Shown here in pieces: positions 23,501-35,700 of a stretch of DNA of 47,155 bases. The stretch lies in contig NW_009799100.1 in the NCBI RefSeq assembly GCF_000213175.1, positions 4,919,081 through 4,966,235 on the forward strand, read 5' to 3'. Position 1 is the first letter of the stretch, and every line of letters starts with the position of its first letter. A program made the translations under genes and the position numbers. Origin of the DNA: Neurospora tetrasperma FGSC 2508 (lineage: Eukaryota > Ascomycota > Sordariomycetes > Sordariales > Sordariaceae). The notes below the pieces were generated by a model that saw only the letters and a program-made list of their open reading frames with translations, was not told where the DNA came from and did not search any database.

Positions 23501-26500
23501 TAGGGTGCTGCGAAGCACCTGCAGTTGTGACTTGTGTGGTTCGTGCACGGGGGCCCTTCGCGAGGAGGACGACGTTCAGAGGCGTTCTTGAAAGCATGGT
23601 GCCGCTTAATGTAGAAGCGAATCTACCTAGCGAACACGGCATGCTCCAACGGGATAAAGCCTCGACTTTGTTCGGAGGAGGTGAAAGCGCGAAGGTAGTG
23701 TAGTGAATGTGACGGGGTGATGTTTCCTTGGCGCTAAGAACTGTGGAAATTTGCCCAGGGATGAGAAGCCGGGGGTTGACATCACCGACATCACCGGCGG
23801 CGATTACCGTTCGGAGAAAAGGGACGGAATGAATTCCATCTCTCTTCCTTTTCTGGCCTAGGGGGGCACATCCCCCAACTTTCAAGCACACCGACCCCCC
23901 ATCCAGCACCAGCAGAAGCTCTCAATTGAGATGTGAGAGCCTTTCTTTCATGTGATCGGAGGGGCATCATTTGTTTTTCCCCAACTCCCCCGCTCGCTCG
24001 TTAGTGTTTTTGAATTGTGCCCATCGTCAGCTAGCACGGAGCACCAAAAGGTATGAAAACAATCAACTCCTGCTCCTCAGTTATTTCCCCGGATCATCGT
24101 CGCAATCTCCTGCGTCTCCGTTTGCTGGGTCCCAGATGATCACCTCACCTTGGCTTCGCATGAGGAACTCCTGACTGGAACGTGCCTGTTGCGTGCACGG
24201 GCGGGATTCAATGTATGGCGGGCAAACAATTCACCCACATCTGATCCCAACCACTCGGCGGCATTGAAGGCTATTTCAGACACTTTGGAAATGTGTCAAA
24301 GTGCTCAGACTCGCGATGGTGGGCCAAGCTTTGCTCGGTGCGACTCGGCGCTTCCTGTCGTTTGATATCAACAAATTGGGGGACGACAAGGGGAGCAGCA
24401 GGAATGCACGACTGAAGCTAAAAAGCTTGTCGTGGAGAGGTGTGTCCGGGATGGTGGGTACGATAACTGGAGATAGCAGGTAAACTTTGGACAGCCAATT
24501 GCTCCAGACACGTGTACCGACATTGTAAAATTCATCTAGGTGGCTACCCGTACGTACGGTACTGTACGTCGGTACAATCAAGTATATTACCCCTTGGTAC
24601 CGATACGGTAAGTATGTATACTACCTACCTTAGGCCAAAACCCGGCATGTCCCTATTGGGGATATTACGACCGCCTGTAACATGTGGCCCCCGCGCTCTC
24701 TTTCAGGGCTTCCTTCCCCCAAAAGCCTGCAACAGGTAAGCCTGGGCAGGTGAAGGTACAGTTCCCTCCATGATGGCGAACGGTCTTGGAAGCAGCGCAG
24801 CGGATCCGTCGGGTAAATGCGTATCGCACGACCAGCCGCGTCGTCGCTTCCTTCCAAAGCCCTACGACAACAGCTGCTATCCCGGCGAAGCGAACCAAGG
24901 CATCAGGGACCACAAGTCTCTTTGCCAAAATGTGGCAATCGTGGAGGAGGCTCCTGACATGGAAATCCAGATTGCAAGCAAGAAAAAATTTCTTTTTGAA
25001 AAGCTTTCCAGTCTGCCTTCTACCCGAGTCGCGCCTTCCTTGCACTTTTCTCTCCCTGCGTCCGTCTTCCGTTGTCTTCTTTCTTGTTTCTTTCGCCGCT
25101 GCCGCGGAGCTTCGGGGAAACTCCAGGTATTTATTCGGCCTTTCTGTGGAGGCTTGTGGTAAACCTTTCACGATACCGCCCCATAAGGTGCCTCAACCCC
25201 AGACTCGGTTTGGAGTCGGTCAAACAGACCAATGACTCGCGCTAGCGGTATCTTTCAAACTTGCACCTTTTCAGCTGTGGACGGAAAATGCCTCTCCGCA
25301 AATTCACCGTGACCATTCCGGGGAAGGCAGTCGTTCCTGGACGGTTGCCCTTGCCATGTATAAGACCGATACGGTTCCGACGGAAAGCCTACCACAGTAT
25401 ACCGGGAAGATGGCTGTCCGACACGGTGAAGAGAATGCGACAAGTTCTGGATATCTTCAAAAGTTCGGTGAGATGATCGCTGGCTCTCCCCATGATTCAG
25501 AAGCCGAGCATCCGCTTCCCCAGAACCTGGAGTACGGCGGGGATCCGGAGACCCCGTAGGTACACCTCTGCATGGATATGATTTGTTAGCGTGGCTTCTG
25601 GGGGTGGCAAAGAAGCTGAACTCTCGTACAATAAATGTCTGGCGTGGCCCTTCTTTAGCCCTTGATTCTTGTAGGACCAAAGTACCCAGCTAACGTGTTA
25701 AATCTATGCGGAGGTGTACCTTTGCGACTCGGTCTCACCGGAGCCTCATCGTCAACAACAAAGTCAAGCCTCATGCTCTTGGCTTTGCATCACATGAGCT
25801 TTCGATTCAATCTTAATGCTTGTCCACGCCTGGAATGATCATCACGACTACCGCGACCCATATGATTTTATCAGTGTTCTATGTAACTGCACATGTTGAC
25901 CTGAGCCTAGTGTACGAGCAAAGCTTCCCAATCAGGCTAGCGTTATCTCGATGACGGAGTAAAGCTTTCCGTGTGCCTGAACCCCGTGGGGACTTGTGGA
26001 TACAACTCTTTTTGTACAACCTGACAATTCAGCTATTGCTCGTGTCATTGCGCCAACAGCACAGAAATCGACACATAACTGAACCTACGAACCCGTGAAC
26101 GGGTTTTCCAGGAGACAGACAGGAACGGGTTCCAATCCGGGTCGTTGATGGTGTCTGGTGTCGGATATTGTGGTGGCTAATAGTCCGTGATGGATGGCGT
26201 GCAAATGAAATGATAACGCTTCAACATGTCGAGAGGGGAGTGTGTGACTGAAAGACCCCCACGTCGTCGCTTTGTTACAGTGACAAGGCGTGGAATGGCG
26301 CGCCATCTCATCCGAGGGGCGGAAGAAACGAACGGGGGACTTTGGCCAAGCAGCAATCCCAAGATTCGGTAGCGTAGCACTTGATCGCAGGCGGGGACCC
26401 CGTGCTGTCCGTTCCCCGACTTCCAACAACCATCTGAGGCATGTGCCGGGCAACCCTGTGAAGCACCTCGCCGTCCTGTCGATAAGAAAATAGCGTTTTG

Positions 26501-28744
26501 GAACAACAACCTATCTCGATTTGGCCTCCAAACCCCGGCCTAATGCTCGCCAGAGTCTCACCGAGGTAGACGAGGCTAATCTCGCTCGTTCACCTCTTTA
26601 TGGGCAGCCCGGAAGGTGAAATGGCGCGCTTATCAATCGACTTTGATAGGGATTTGGAAAAGTTACCCCAGGTTTCGGCTGGAGATAAGGCTCTGGACCC
26701 GCACCCGTCTCGGCACTCTTCTCCAGCCGGAGCTGTGTGTAGTGTAGCACATTACATGGAGAGACAAAGGTGATGCCTTGAGAATTGTAGCGGAGAAACA
26801 AGCAGAACAGGGCGGACGCTCACCGTCCGGCAGGCCGTCTGATTCCTGGAGGACGTCGGGATGTCTCGGGGCCAACCACAAGGACACACAGTCCAACGAA
26901 GTGTAGGTACCTTGATGAGCAACCCCAGGCTGCGGCTAACGAAAGCGGCTGGCCTCCCCACAATCTGGGGCCCTCCACGCTTTCCACTTACGCTTTGGGA
27001 CTTGGGGCATGGAAGTCTTATCTCTATTGGCGCCACCCCTCGGGGCGCGCCTGTCTGCGGCCACGTCCCCACCTCTTCCCTGTCTGCTTTTTCTTTCTCT
27101 CTGTGGCCTGTCTGCTGGGCCAGGGTCACTGCCGGAGCATGATTTCACATTTCCGTCAGGTCGGTCGTTCTGTGGAGCATCCTCCACCCAAAACATGGGG
27201 AACTGGACGAGATGAGACTGGCACCATGATGGTTTTGTGCTAGGTGGTCGCCCTCCGAGCTTTCACAAGCAGATCCATCATGACCGAACCAGCCCCCACA
27301 TGCAAAAACTCCTTTCTCGTATGGATAAAGTGGCAAACTTTAAACTCAGCTCTACGTGCCGCCAGGCGGGTTTGACGTGATTAGACTGGGCCGGGGCCCT
27401 TGAGATCTGCCGTGCCTACGGCGGATGAGAGAGAGACGGCCGAAAACTGGCGAGAACAGTGGTCCTCATGAGAATGACGCGATTGTCTCTGTATCTGACG
27501 GTCTTGTAAGACAAGGGAGCCCAGCCAGGCAGACACACAAAAGGCTAAGGTCGCCCACCTCGTTCGACGGCTCCCGCCTAACACGTGTATGGTTTTCTCG
27601 AGAAGAAGAGGCTTTCTCGTCGTGATCGGAACAGGAAGCCCTCAGGTGTCTTGTCTTCCAAAACCGCAACAGCTGTCTTGGCCCGCATCTTCTTGTGCGC
27701 CCCTCAACATGCTGGCGGGGAGTGACGAGCAGGTCGGGATTGTGATATATCGACTTTGACGATTCTGGTCGCCCAACCTGTCGAGTGAGACCAAATGGGT
27801 TTCTCTTTGAAGTGGAAGCACAAGCACAAAGAGACAAGAAGCTGAATATTGACAGGTAACTGGGACTTGACGACGCCCAACGCCCGCTCGATAGTAATGG
27901 ATCTCATCTCACGGCAATGTGAAAGCTCAGCCACGGTCCTCACCGCTCCCAAGCCCTCTCTGATCGGCCCTTGATTCGTAACGTCTCCTCCAGGCAGCTT
28001 ACACCAAATGTCTTTTGGCATGATGCCGGCTTTGCCCCGGGAGAGAAGCCTCAACGTATGCCGGCCCTGGCCCTTTTGATGCAACGTTGGAAGCCCTTCA
28101 CGTAGCCATCGATTCCATCTGTCTCGAGCTTCCAGTTTCAGGCAGAGTCAAGATGTTCCAAGCCATGCCCAGCCAGCCAGCGTGTCTTGCTGTGGGCAAA
28201 AGGGCCAAATGGAAGCTGCGCAACCTCTTACACCAGGATTGGCGCCAAGATGAAGCACCAAAACTCAAGATCTATTTCGCAAACGCCCTCTGCCTTTTTT
28301 CCACACCAACGGCAATGCAAGCCTTATCATGGGGTCAATGTCTGTTTTCTCTGCTCGAATTTCCACTTCAACCCCACCGTTTTCTCCGTACCCATCCAGA
28401 AATTCCCCCGCGGCCCCCCCCGGATCTGTTCATCAGCCGACCATGCCATCCAAGCCCCCTTTCCGATATACTGACAGGCAAGCAGAGCATGATTCAAAAA
28501 GAGGAGAAGTGATCAAGGTCACAGCGGATGTGGAAGAATGTCTGGCTGTGAGCTCGGCTGCACGCCATCCAGAGATTCAGACGACTGCCTGTACCTGTAC
28601 GGTTGGTCCGTGTCTAGGCGTAATATCGTGTAATTTTTGAGCAACGGAGTCTGAACCCGCAACGTCAACCCACGTACCCCCAGCGCTACTTACATACCTG
28701 CCGCACCTTCCTGGCACACCGGCCAAATTTGCAACAGCCCCCCC

Positions 28745-28758
28745 GTGGAGGTCTGGAG
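28745..28758 (+). promoter_or_regulatory. Paired candidate CRE-1 binding sites
   Basis: GTGGAG (28,745-28,750) and CTGGAG (28,753-28,758) both match the CreA/CRE-1 consensus SYGGRG, spaced by two bases and about 1.1 kb before the cre-1 start. Close pairs of such sites are the arrangement usually functional for CreA, and autoregulation is known for this family. Single matches are frequent by chance. Confidence 0.3.
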
Positions 28759-29315
28759 GGGCGGGCTGCGGGAAGTGACTTCACCCGCGGCACTCAGTGC
28801 TGCGTATTGTATTGTACACGTACGATGGCATATGTACCTGCAAGCCTGCTTCTCTATTGCCTTCTCCAAGCAAACTTTCCATCGAACACATTTCGATGAA
28901 GCGTGATCGGGATGTGCTAACTAGGTAGATTTCTGTTCAAAGTGCATGAGGTTTGCATCGGGTTGTGGGTTGCCCGAAGCGGTTAGCAAGCGAGCAGTGT
29001 TGGTGCTGAGGGCCCCCGGGTTTCGTATTTTACAATCTTTCACTGTATGTGAAATATTACCCCGTACGGGTACGATGATAACAGCTCAGATCCGCCTCCA
29101 CTGGGCACCTGCACCTTCCAGGTTCCCCTTCTTCCCCCTGGCATCCCTCCAGGCCGGTCGCCAGTCCCTTTGAGTCTGTGCCCGTCCTCCAGGTGTTCCT
29201 GCCTCGCTGAGTCGTCGCGGCGCTACGCCCACCCGCCCACTCCACACACCCTCACTGGCCGCAACAACTCCTGTCCACTGGCGTCCCACTGAGGTGCCCT
29301 GCCCACTGTCCACAC

Positions 29316-29372
29316 ATGCCCGCCTGTGGCCCCATGTCAGTCCGGCTGTCAGACCGCCCATTCCCCATTTAA
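29316..29372 (+). other. Short upstream ORF in the possible cre-1 leader
   Basis: ATG 29,316 opens an 18-codon frame ending TAA 29,370-29,372. Between it and the cre-1 start no other ATG occurs. Whether it is in the transcript depends on the unknown transcription start. Confidence 0.3.
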
Positions 29373-29869
29373 ACCAGTGCGGCTCCCCCAAATCATCTCT
29401 TCCCGCCGTTTTTCGTCACTACTTCCCCATACCACTCAACGTTCCCCAACAATCACCCACATCGCATTCAAAAACCCGCGCCCGCCCACAGACCGGCACT
29501 TGGCCTTGGCTACCTACCTATCAAGGAAGACAACACACCGCACCACAACATACGAACCAACACCCAACAACACTTGCTCCGATCTCCACACCAACATTCT
29601 GGTCCGGTCTACAATCCCATCGTCAAAAAAACATCTTACTTCTGGATTTCGGAGTCTTCGGCGCAGCAAACAACAAGCCCAGCAAAAAACGAGCGAGGAG
29701 GAAGTAGAGGGATTTTTTGTCAAGAACGTTTGGCGAACTTTTTCCCTTATTTCTTGTACTCCTGCAGCTGCACGCAAGCGAGCGCAACAGCTCAATCGGA
29801 AGATTTACCAGCCACAATATCTCCAGGACGTTAATTGGGACAACTAGGTCCCAAGCGGAGGTGGACCAC

Positions 29870-31159
29870 ATGCAACGCGTACAGTCAGCAGTAGATTTTT
29901 CCAATCTGCTGAATCCATCCGAATCCACGGCCGAGAAGAGAGATCACAGCGGCTCCCCAAGACAACAAACCGCACAACCACAACAGCAGCAACAACCACA
30001 GCCCGAAGCAGATATGGCGACAGTCGGCTTGTTGCGCCCCAATGGGCCCCTGCCCGGTGCCCAACCTACTGAGCCCGCCAACGAGCTCCCACGGCCTTAC
30101 AAGTGCCCTCTGTGCGACAAGGCTTTCCACCGCCTGGAGCATCAGACAAGACACATTCGCACCCACACAGGAGAGAAGCCGCACGCGTGCCAGTTCCCGG
30201 GGTGTAGCAAGAAGTTCTCGCGTTCGGACGAGCTGACCCGGCACTCGAGGATACACAGCAATCCTAACTCGCGGAGGGGAAACAAGGGCCAGCAGCAGCA
30301 GCAGCATCCCCTTGTCCACAACCACGGGCTGCAGCCCGACATGATGCCTCCTCCCGGCCCCAAGGCTATCCGCTCTGCTCCTCCTACTGCCATGTCCTCT
30401 CCCAACGTGTCACCCCCTCACTCTTACAGCCCTTATAACTTTGCTCCCTCGGGCCTCAACCCCTATAGCCATTCCCGTAGCTCCGCGGGCAGCCAAAGTG
30501 GTCCTGATATCTCGCTCCTCGCGAGGGCCGCCGGACAAGTTGAGCGGGACGGCGCCGCTCATCATCACTTTCAGCCACGATTCCAGTTCTACGGAAACAC
30601 TCTGCATGCCGCCACGGCTTCCAGGAATCAGCTCCCTGGGCTCCAGGCCTATCACATGTCCAGGTCGCACTCCCACGAGGATCACGATGACCACTATGGC
30701 CAGTCTTACAGGCATGCCAAGAGGTCGAGGCCCAACTCGCCCAACTCGACAGCACCTTCTTCCCCGACATTCTCTCACGACTCGCTATCGCCTACTCCCG
30801 ATCACACTCCACTTGCTACTCCTGCTCACTCGCCTCGTCTGCGCCCTCATCCTGGCCTTGAGCTGCCCCCTTTCAGGAATCTTTCCTTGGGCCAACAGCA
30901 CACAACGCCTGCGCTGGCTCCTCTCGAGCCCGCTCTTGATGGGCAGTTCTCGCTTCCCCAGACTCCTCCCGCTGCGCCCAGGAGCAGTGGCATGTCCTTG
31001 ACCGACATCATCAGCCGACCTGATGGCACTCAAAGGAAACTACCCGTGCCCAAGGTTGCTGTCCAGGATCTGCTTGGACCCGCCGATGGGTTCAACCCAA
31101 GTGTCAGGAACTCTTCTTCTACCAGCCTCTCTGGGGCGGAGATGATGGACCGGTTGTAA
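29870..31159 (+). CDS. cre-1: CRE-1/CreA carbon catabolite repressor, C2H2 zinc-finger protein
   Basis: An intronless gene of 429 residues. Two C2H2 fingers of the CreA/Mig1 class lie at C79-C82-H95-H99 and C107-C112-H125-H129, joined by the TGEKPH linker. They bind SYGGRG sites and repress genes for alternative carbon sources in the nucleus when glucose is present. N-terminal glutamine runs precede the fingers; QQQQQ and proline/serine-rich stretches follow. The conserved [19 protein letters not shown] block and the C-terminal [20 protein letters not shown] repressor segment are present. Length is within one residue of the N. crassa protein as I recall it. ATG 29,870 is the first in-frame ATG; the open frame extending 51 codons upstream starts only at TTG and is taken as leader. 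The leader is C, A-rich and long. Confidence 0.97.
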   Translation: MQRVQSAVDFSNLLNPSESTAEKRDHSGSPRQQTAQPQQQQQPQPEADMATVGLLRPNGPLPGAQPTEPANELPRPYKCPLCDKAFHRLEHQTRHIRTHTGEKPHACQFPGCSKKFSRSDELTRHSRIHSNPNSRRGNKGQQQQQHPLVHNHGLQPDMMPPPGPKAIRSAPPTAMSSPNVSPPHSYSPYNFAPSGLNPYSHSRSSAGSQSGPDISLLARAAGQVERDGAAHHHFQPRFQFYGNTLHAATASRNQLPGLQAYHMSRSHSHEDHDDHYGQSYRHAKRSRPNSPNSTAPSSPTFSHDSLSPTPDHTPLATPAHSPRLRPHPGLELPPFRNLSLGQQHTTPALAPLEPALDGQFSLPQTPPAAPRSSGMSLTDIISRPDGTQRKLPVPKVAVQDLLGPADGFNPSVRNSSSTSLSGAEMMDRL

Positions 31160-32213
31160 AGCAACATCAGTGGACAAACTTGACTTTTTGAAACTTGCTC
31201 GATAACGACGAATGATCAAAACTAGCGGGAACTAGCGGGACGATATAGAAGGGTGCAGACTTTGGCGTTCAATGGGTCCATTCCTCTCATCACACTTTGG
31301 GTTGCCACTGGTTCTTGACTAGGAGCTGGTGGTGGAGTATGGCTTGCATAGAGTGTTTTTGATCATTTTCTTTTTTATTTTGCTTGGTACACTCGTCTAA
31401 TAACTGTCGGCCAAAAAGGGATGGATCATTTGGTTGGGCTTTTGCTAGCGGGCGAATGGCATTGGAAATCGGACAGTTGGCACAGCGAAATTCTTTTTGT
31501 CTATGGACTACTGGGAACATTATAGAATCGGGGAGGCATACATTTGCTTTTGGGATTAGGAAATATTTCCTTTCACATCTGTGTTTCATCATATTCATTG
31601 GCGTGTTTTTTTTTTTTTTTTTTGCGACGGGATAGATCTGGCTTTATCATATCCCATCTCCCATCTCTCCTCTGGTTATAGCAGACATGCAGGCAAGAAT
31701 ACAAAAGGAGAGACGCCTCTCTTCTTCATTTTATTATCAATCCGTTCGAGATCTGCAGTGTAATCCTTAGTGCGTCTGTCTGGTAATGAACAGCGTGATC
31801 AAAGCAAACAAGCAATACGCTCTCTTCTTTTGAAGTAATGCATCCGCATCTACTCGAACAACAGTCCTTTTCCACTTGGTCGCATGAGTGATGATGTTTG
31901 ATCTCGTTTTGACAAATCCTCCCTTTTTGCTCTCGAAGCTGGTGTGTATCATAACACGATATTTTTCCTACTCTCTTAATGCAAGGTAAACTGTCATGCC
32001 ATTGCACCTCATCAGTCTGTGTACGCAACTCGAGTGTGTCTCCCGAATTGTGTCTCAGAATCATTCATCAAACTACCGTGTGCGACACAATTCAGACCGG
32101 GGTTACTGAAAAGGTTCGCGGCGGGCTGGCTAGCTGGGCGGGCAGCAACGAAATTCAGCTATGCCCATCCCTTCCACCTCCGGCTCATTATCGATCTCCT
32201 GCTAAGAAGAAAA
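31160..32213. other. cre-1 3' region and intergenic DNA
   Basis: No further gene is seen. A T run of about 18 at 31,607-31,623 and AT-rich DNA after 31,370 fit 3' untranslated and processing sequence. Small ORFs in it have no motifs. Confidence 0.45.
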
Positions 32214-32296
32214 GGGGGGGGGGGGGGGGGGGGGGGGGGGAAAACAAAGTTAAGTCGATCATCCCTCTCATCCCAAAAGGTACCTCTAGGGACTTT
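32214..32296. repeat. G27 run and left copy of the gap-flanking sequence
   Basis: Twenty-seven G at 32,214-32,240 are followed by 56 bases (32,241-32,296) that recur, with about six differences, at 32,741-32,796, exactly 500 bp further right. The scaffold gap lies between. Confidence 0.9.
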
Positions 32297-32715
32297 NNNN
32301 NNNNNNNNNNNNNNNNNNNNNNNNNNNNNNNNNNNNNNNNNNNNNNNNNNNNNNNNNNNNNNNNNNNNNNNNNNNNNNNNNNNNNNNNNNNNNNNNNNNN
32401 NNNNNNNNNNNNNNNNNNNNNNNNNNNNNNNNNNNNNNNNNNNNNNNNNNNNNNNNNNNNNNNNNNNNNNNNNNNNNNNNNNNNNNNNNNNNNNNNNNNN
32501 NNNNNNNNNNNNNNNNNNNNNNNNNNNNNNNNNNNNNNNNNNNNNNNNNNNNNNNNNNNNNNNNNNNNNNNNNNNNNNNNNNNNNNNNNNNNNNNNNNNN
32601 NNNNNNNNNNNNNNNNNNNNNNNNNNNNNNNNNNNNNNNNNNNNNNNNNNNNNNNNNNNNNNNNNNNNNNNNNNNNNNNNNNNNNNNNNNNNNNNNNNNN
32701 NNNNNNNNNNNNNNN
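32297..32715. other. Assembly gap (419 N)
   Basis: A run of N only. Both sides abut poly-G and near-identical sequence, so the gap is probably a failed join over a homopolymer rather than missing unique DNA. Confidence 0.95.
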
Positions 32716-32796
32716 GGGGGGGGGGGGGGAGGGGGTGGTGAAAGCAAAGTTAAGTCGATCATCCATCTCATCCGAAAGGTTACCTCTAGGTACTTT
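32716..32796. repeat. G-run and right copy of the gap-flanking sequence
   Basis: G14, A, then G5 lead into the second copy of the 56-base segment (AAGTTAAGTCGATCATCC shared). The differences are scattered single-base changes, as expected from low-quality read ends or from a true diverged duplicate. Confidence 0.85.
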
Positions 32797-35700
32797 CTTT
32801 TCAACATATTCTTTTCTTTTTCTTCCCTGTTTTTTTTTCTTTTTCTTTTTCTTACCCCATACTTCCTACCCCAACTACCTTACCTTGTTTATTGCTGATC
32901 AACACACACCACCACCATCATCCCGCACGACCATCTCATACCAAGAACAGGCAGTCTACTAATGTAGTGTAGTCTACCTAGGTAAAGTGGCATTCAATAT
33001 ACAACCATCTGACACCCAACAGCCCGGCATTGATGATGAACCATGGGACCAATACATAACTAATGGCCCCCCCTCACCCCCACGCTAAGTACGGCAGTCT
33101 TGTGAGAAATGTCGTAACCTCCAGATTTGATTGTTTGGCTTGGAACTTGTAAGGAAGGTTAGCTTGGTGTGGTGCAGTACATTACACACTTGGATACTCT
33201 CTCTATGTCTCTGTACAGTATAGAGAAGGGAGGCAGATAACGTTGACGGCACATTATTATTATATTTTCTTGAGATTTTATTTTTCCGATCCGGTATTAG
33301 GTAGGTGTGTTGGAAACATCATCAGGGCCGGAAATGAGGTCAGCCACCTATGTATGGTGTTTCGGTAGCCGCTGGCTCATCCATCCATCTATCCATCCAT
33401 CTCGAGTATGTGAAGAGTGTGTGTGTACATATGTGCGCAGCAGTGATCAGCCGGAGAATGTTTACGACCTGATGCAACCCCCATGAATATGTTAGGATAC
33501 GAGTGACCAAAGGTAAAAGTGACCCGGGTGACCCGGGTGACCCGACGAGGCGTCCCATTTTCAGCTGCGCGCGGTTTTTTTTTTTTTTTTCTTATCAATA
33601 GTTTAATTTCGGAAGTCCTTGGAATTGCCTTGAGTAGGAATGTGTACCCGAGAAGCAGTTGAGGTTTGCTAATACCTAGATATTGCGCCATCGATGGCTT
33701 TTTCGATGGAATGTACGCTAGGCTTTTCAGTGACTGGCTCCAGGAACTGAAGGGACTAAACTTGACTTGGTAAGTTGGATGAATGGATCTTAACAGGAGT
33801 TTTCACAGTGGCTTTCTGAATCATACTATACTGTGAGCGCAAGCACTGCGCGCGGAAACGTCCCGCGTCTCTTGAAGCTGACGACGGCGACGGCGAGGCC
33901 GGGAACGACGCCAATGACCACGGCAGAACGACAAAAAAAAAAAAAAAAAAAAAAAAAAACCCGGGCAACAAAAAAAAAAAAAAAAAAAGAACAACCCAGC
34001 AAAATTCGTGCCATACTTTGATCGGTTATCCCCGTGGGGATTTGTGCGAGATGTGGCACGGTGAGTGAGAGAGGGTGAGGCGCAGCTTTCGCGACAGTAC
34101 GTAAAGCTGTGGTTCTCGTTTGTGGTTCGTAGTCCTTGGGCCCTCCTTGGCATGACGACCTCCAAACGTGGAAAATGGTGACAATGCCGAGGACTAGTAA
34201 TACGGGGGTCCCGAATGAGAACACCACCATCTCTGCCTTCAGCACTTTCTAGGAAATAGTGTCCTCGTTTTCTGAAACTAGGCACTAAGGCCGATTTCGG
34301 AGTGAGTATCATCAAGCTCACTGGCCTTACCTCGCAGTAACAATATCTCCTTGGCGGCTGTGCAAAGAGAACCGGAGCAAACCGGGAGGTCATTGTATGT
34401 GACTCACAGGTCAGTAACGAACTGTTACAAAGGAGCAATGGATGTATACGTAACTGTGTATCACGTCAGCTTTCGTTGACATTCCGTTTCTCTTGTGTGG
34501 CTGGGCTGGATTGTTCTCTTTTACGAGCCATTCGTCCGCCGACAACATTCACCCCTTGTTTGATCAGCGATCGGGGTGTCCAATCGTAGTGTTTATCTGA
34601 TCTTGGCTCTCAAGACTGCGGGGTGGGGAGAGAGATGAAAGTCCGGGGCACGACCTGGGGTAGAATGGGTGATAAGCAACGAAATGGGGCCTAGACAACG
34701 CCGCCGCGCAAAGCACAAATAAAGGGCGGAGAAGAGGACTTGTTGGTTACGTTTGTTGGCCAGCATTGAGCAGCTATTGTGATATCATATCGTAGCAAGG
34801 AGGTTGTATCGACAATTCTGTTCTATGATGAGGAACGTTCACACGGAAGAGTGTAAAGGAGGGCATTCGATGTCCAAAAAAGCCAGGGGTCTGTAGACCA
34901 ATCCTTTGCCGTGTTTCCACTTGTGCATCGTCCCCTCTCTGTGTTGAAAGAAGCTCTCGGCATGCGCCGCATCGCACAATAAAGTCGCATCAGCAGATCT
35001 TGAAAAGGGGACATACGATTCTCTGTGTAGCGCCCAGCAGCCGCAACTCGTCGGTTGGTTTTCGGACTGTGACTGAGGCAGCCGTTGTTTGGGTGATGGT
35101 TGGGTAACGAGTTCTGGAGAGTGGTCGGGAGAAACGGCGAACGCAACGAATGGAATCGACGAGTGTCTGCCCAGGAATGGACTAAGATACGTACGATACG
35201 TGCAATGGTAGTGACGTCGGTGATGCAATCGATGTCCCCAGGGTCTACAGCGCATCCGGGCCAGATGAGGTCGATCACGAAGTGACGAGAAAAGTTCAAA
35301 GTTACAAAAAGACCTGTCCACGTATCGGGCGTCAACGGGGTCTGACAATGGAACGAAGCGTGAAACGTAACTCTGGGGAAGCTCGCTTGGCAATCCGTTT
35401 GTTACGCGGATGAGAACATTTTTGATGCTGAACACAGAAAGGATTGACGCTCTCGATGCTCGACCATGGTAGACCGTTAACTTCAGAGCCAACAGGCAAA
35501 TCTTGCCAGAATGGAAGACATCATACTATGCATGCTGTCCCTGACATCGGCACAGTGGCGGAGGTTGAAATCAGAAGTTATTTCGGAATGTTGATTTCTG
35601 ACGAGCTGGTTTCCATTTGTGGTTCAGTTGCGATGGAGCGAGGTTCCTGCCAATTGTGACAGCGATGCTCCACTGCAGAGACGAGAGACCAACCCCACGC

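Larger units (their letters stand above)
20527..29869. other. Gene-poor region between the RAD51 paralogue and cre-1
   Basis: About 9.3 kb where overlapping frames on both strands carry no recognisable domain. Many of the longest begin at non-ATG codons. The right part must hold the cre-1 promoter and leader. The dense GTAC/TACC palindromes at about 24,540-24,625 and scattered GGGG/CCCC tracts are the main visible features. A non-coding RNA gene is possible but unsupported. Confidence 0.45.

Noticed and set aside
23313-23909. 198-codon minus-strand ORF
   Set aside because: Basic, low-information sequence overlapping a 142-codon plus-strand ORF; no motif and no splice context.
24665-25235. 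Three overlapping ORFs of 130-168 codons on both strands
   Set aside because: Mutual shadows in GC-balanced DNA; no domain in any of them.
26090-26150. tRNA-like B box (GGTTCCAATCC)
   Set aside because: Flanking bases do not form a T stem and no anticodon or acceptor arm can be folded.
29717-29869. In-frame 51-codon extension of cre-1 with a hydrophobic stretch
   Set aside because: It begins at TTG, no ATG exists there, and the known protein starts at [10 protein letters not shown]; treated as leader.
32019-32962. Long ORFs of 170-330 codons spanning the gap
   Set aside because: Most of their length is N; an artefact of translating the gap.
33931-33987. Paired A runs as a possible retroposed poly(A) tail
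   Set aside because: No target duplication or coding body next to them; likely homopolymer slippage.
34839-35492. Two overlapping long minus-strand ORFs
   Set aside because: I could not choose between the frames, and neither shows a recognisable domain.
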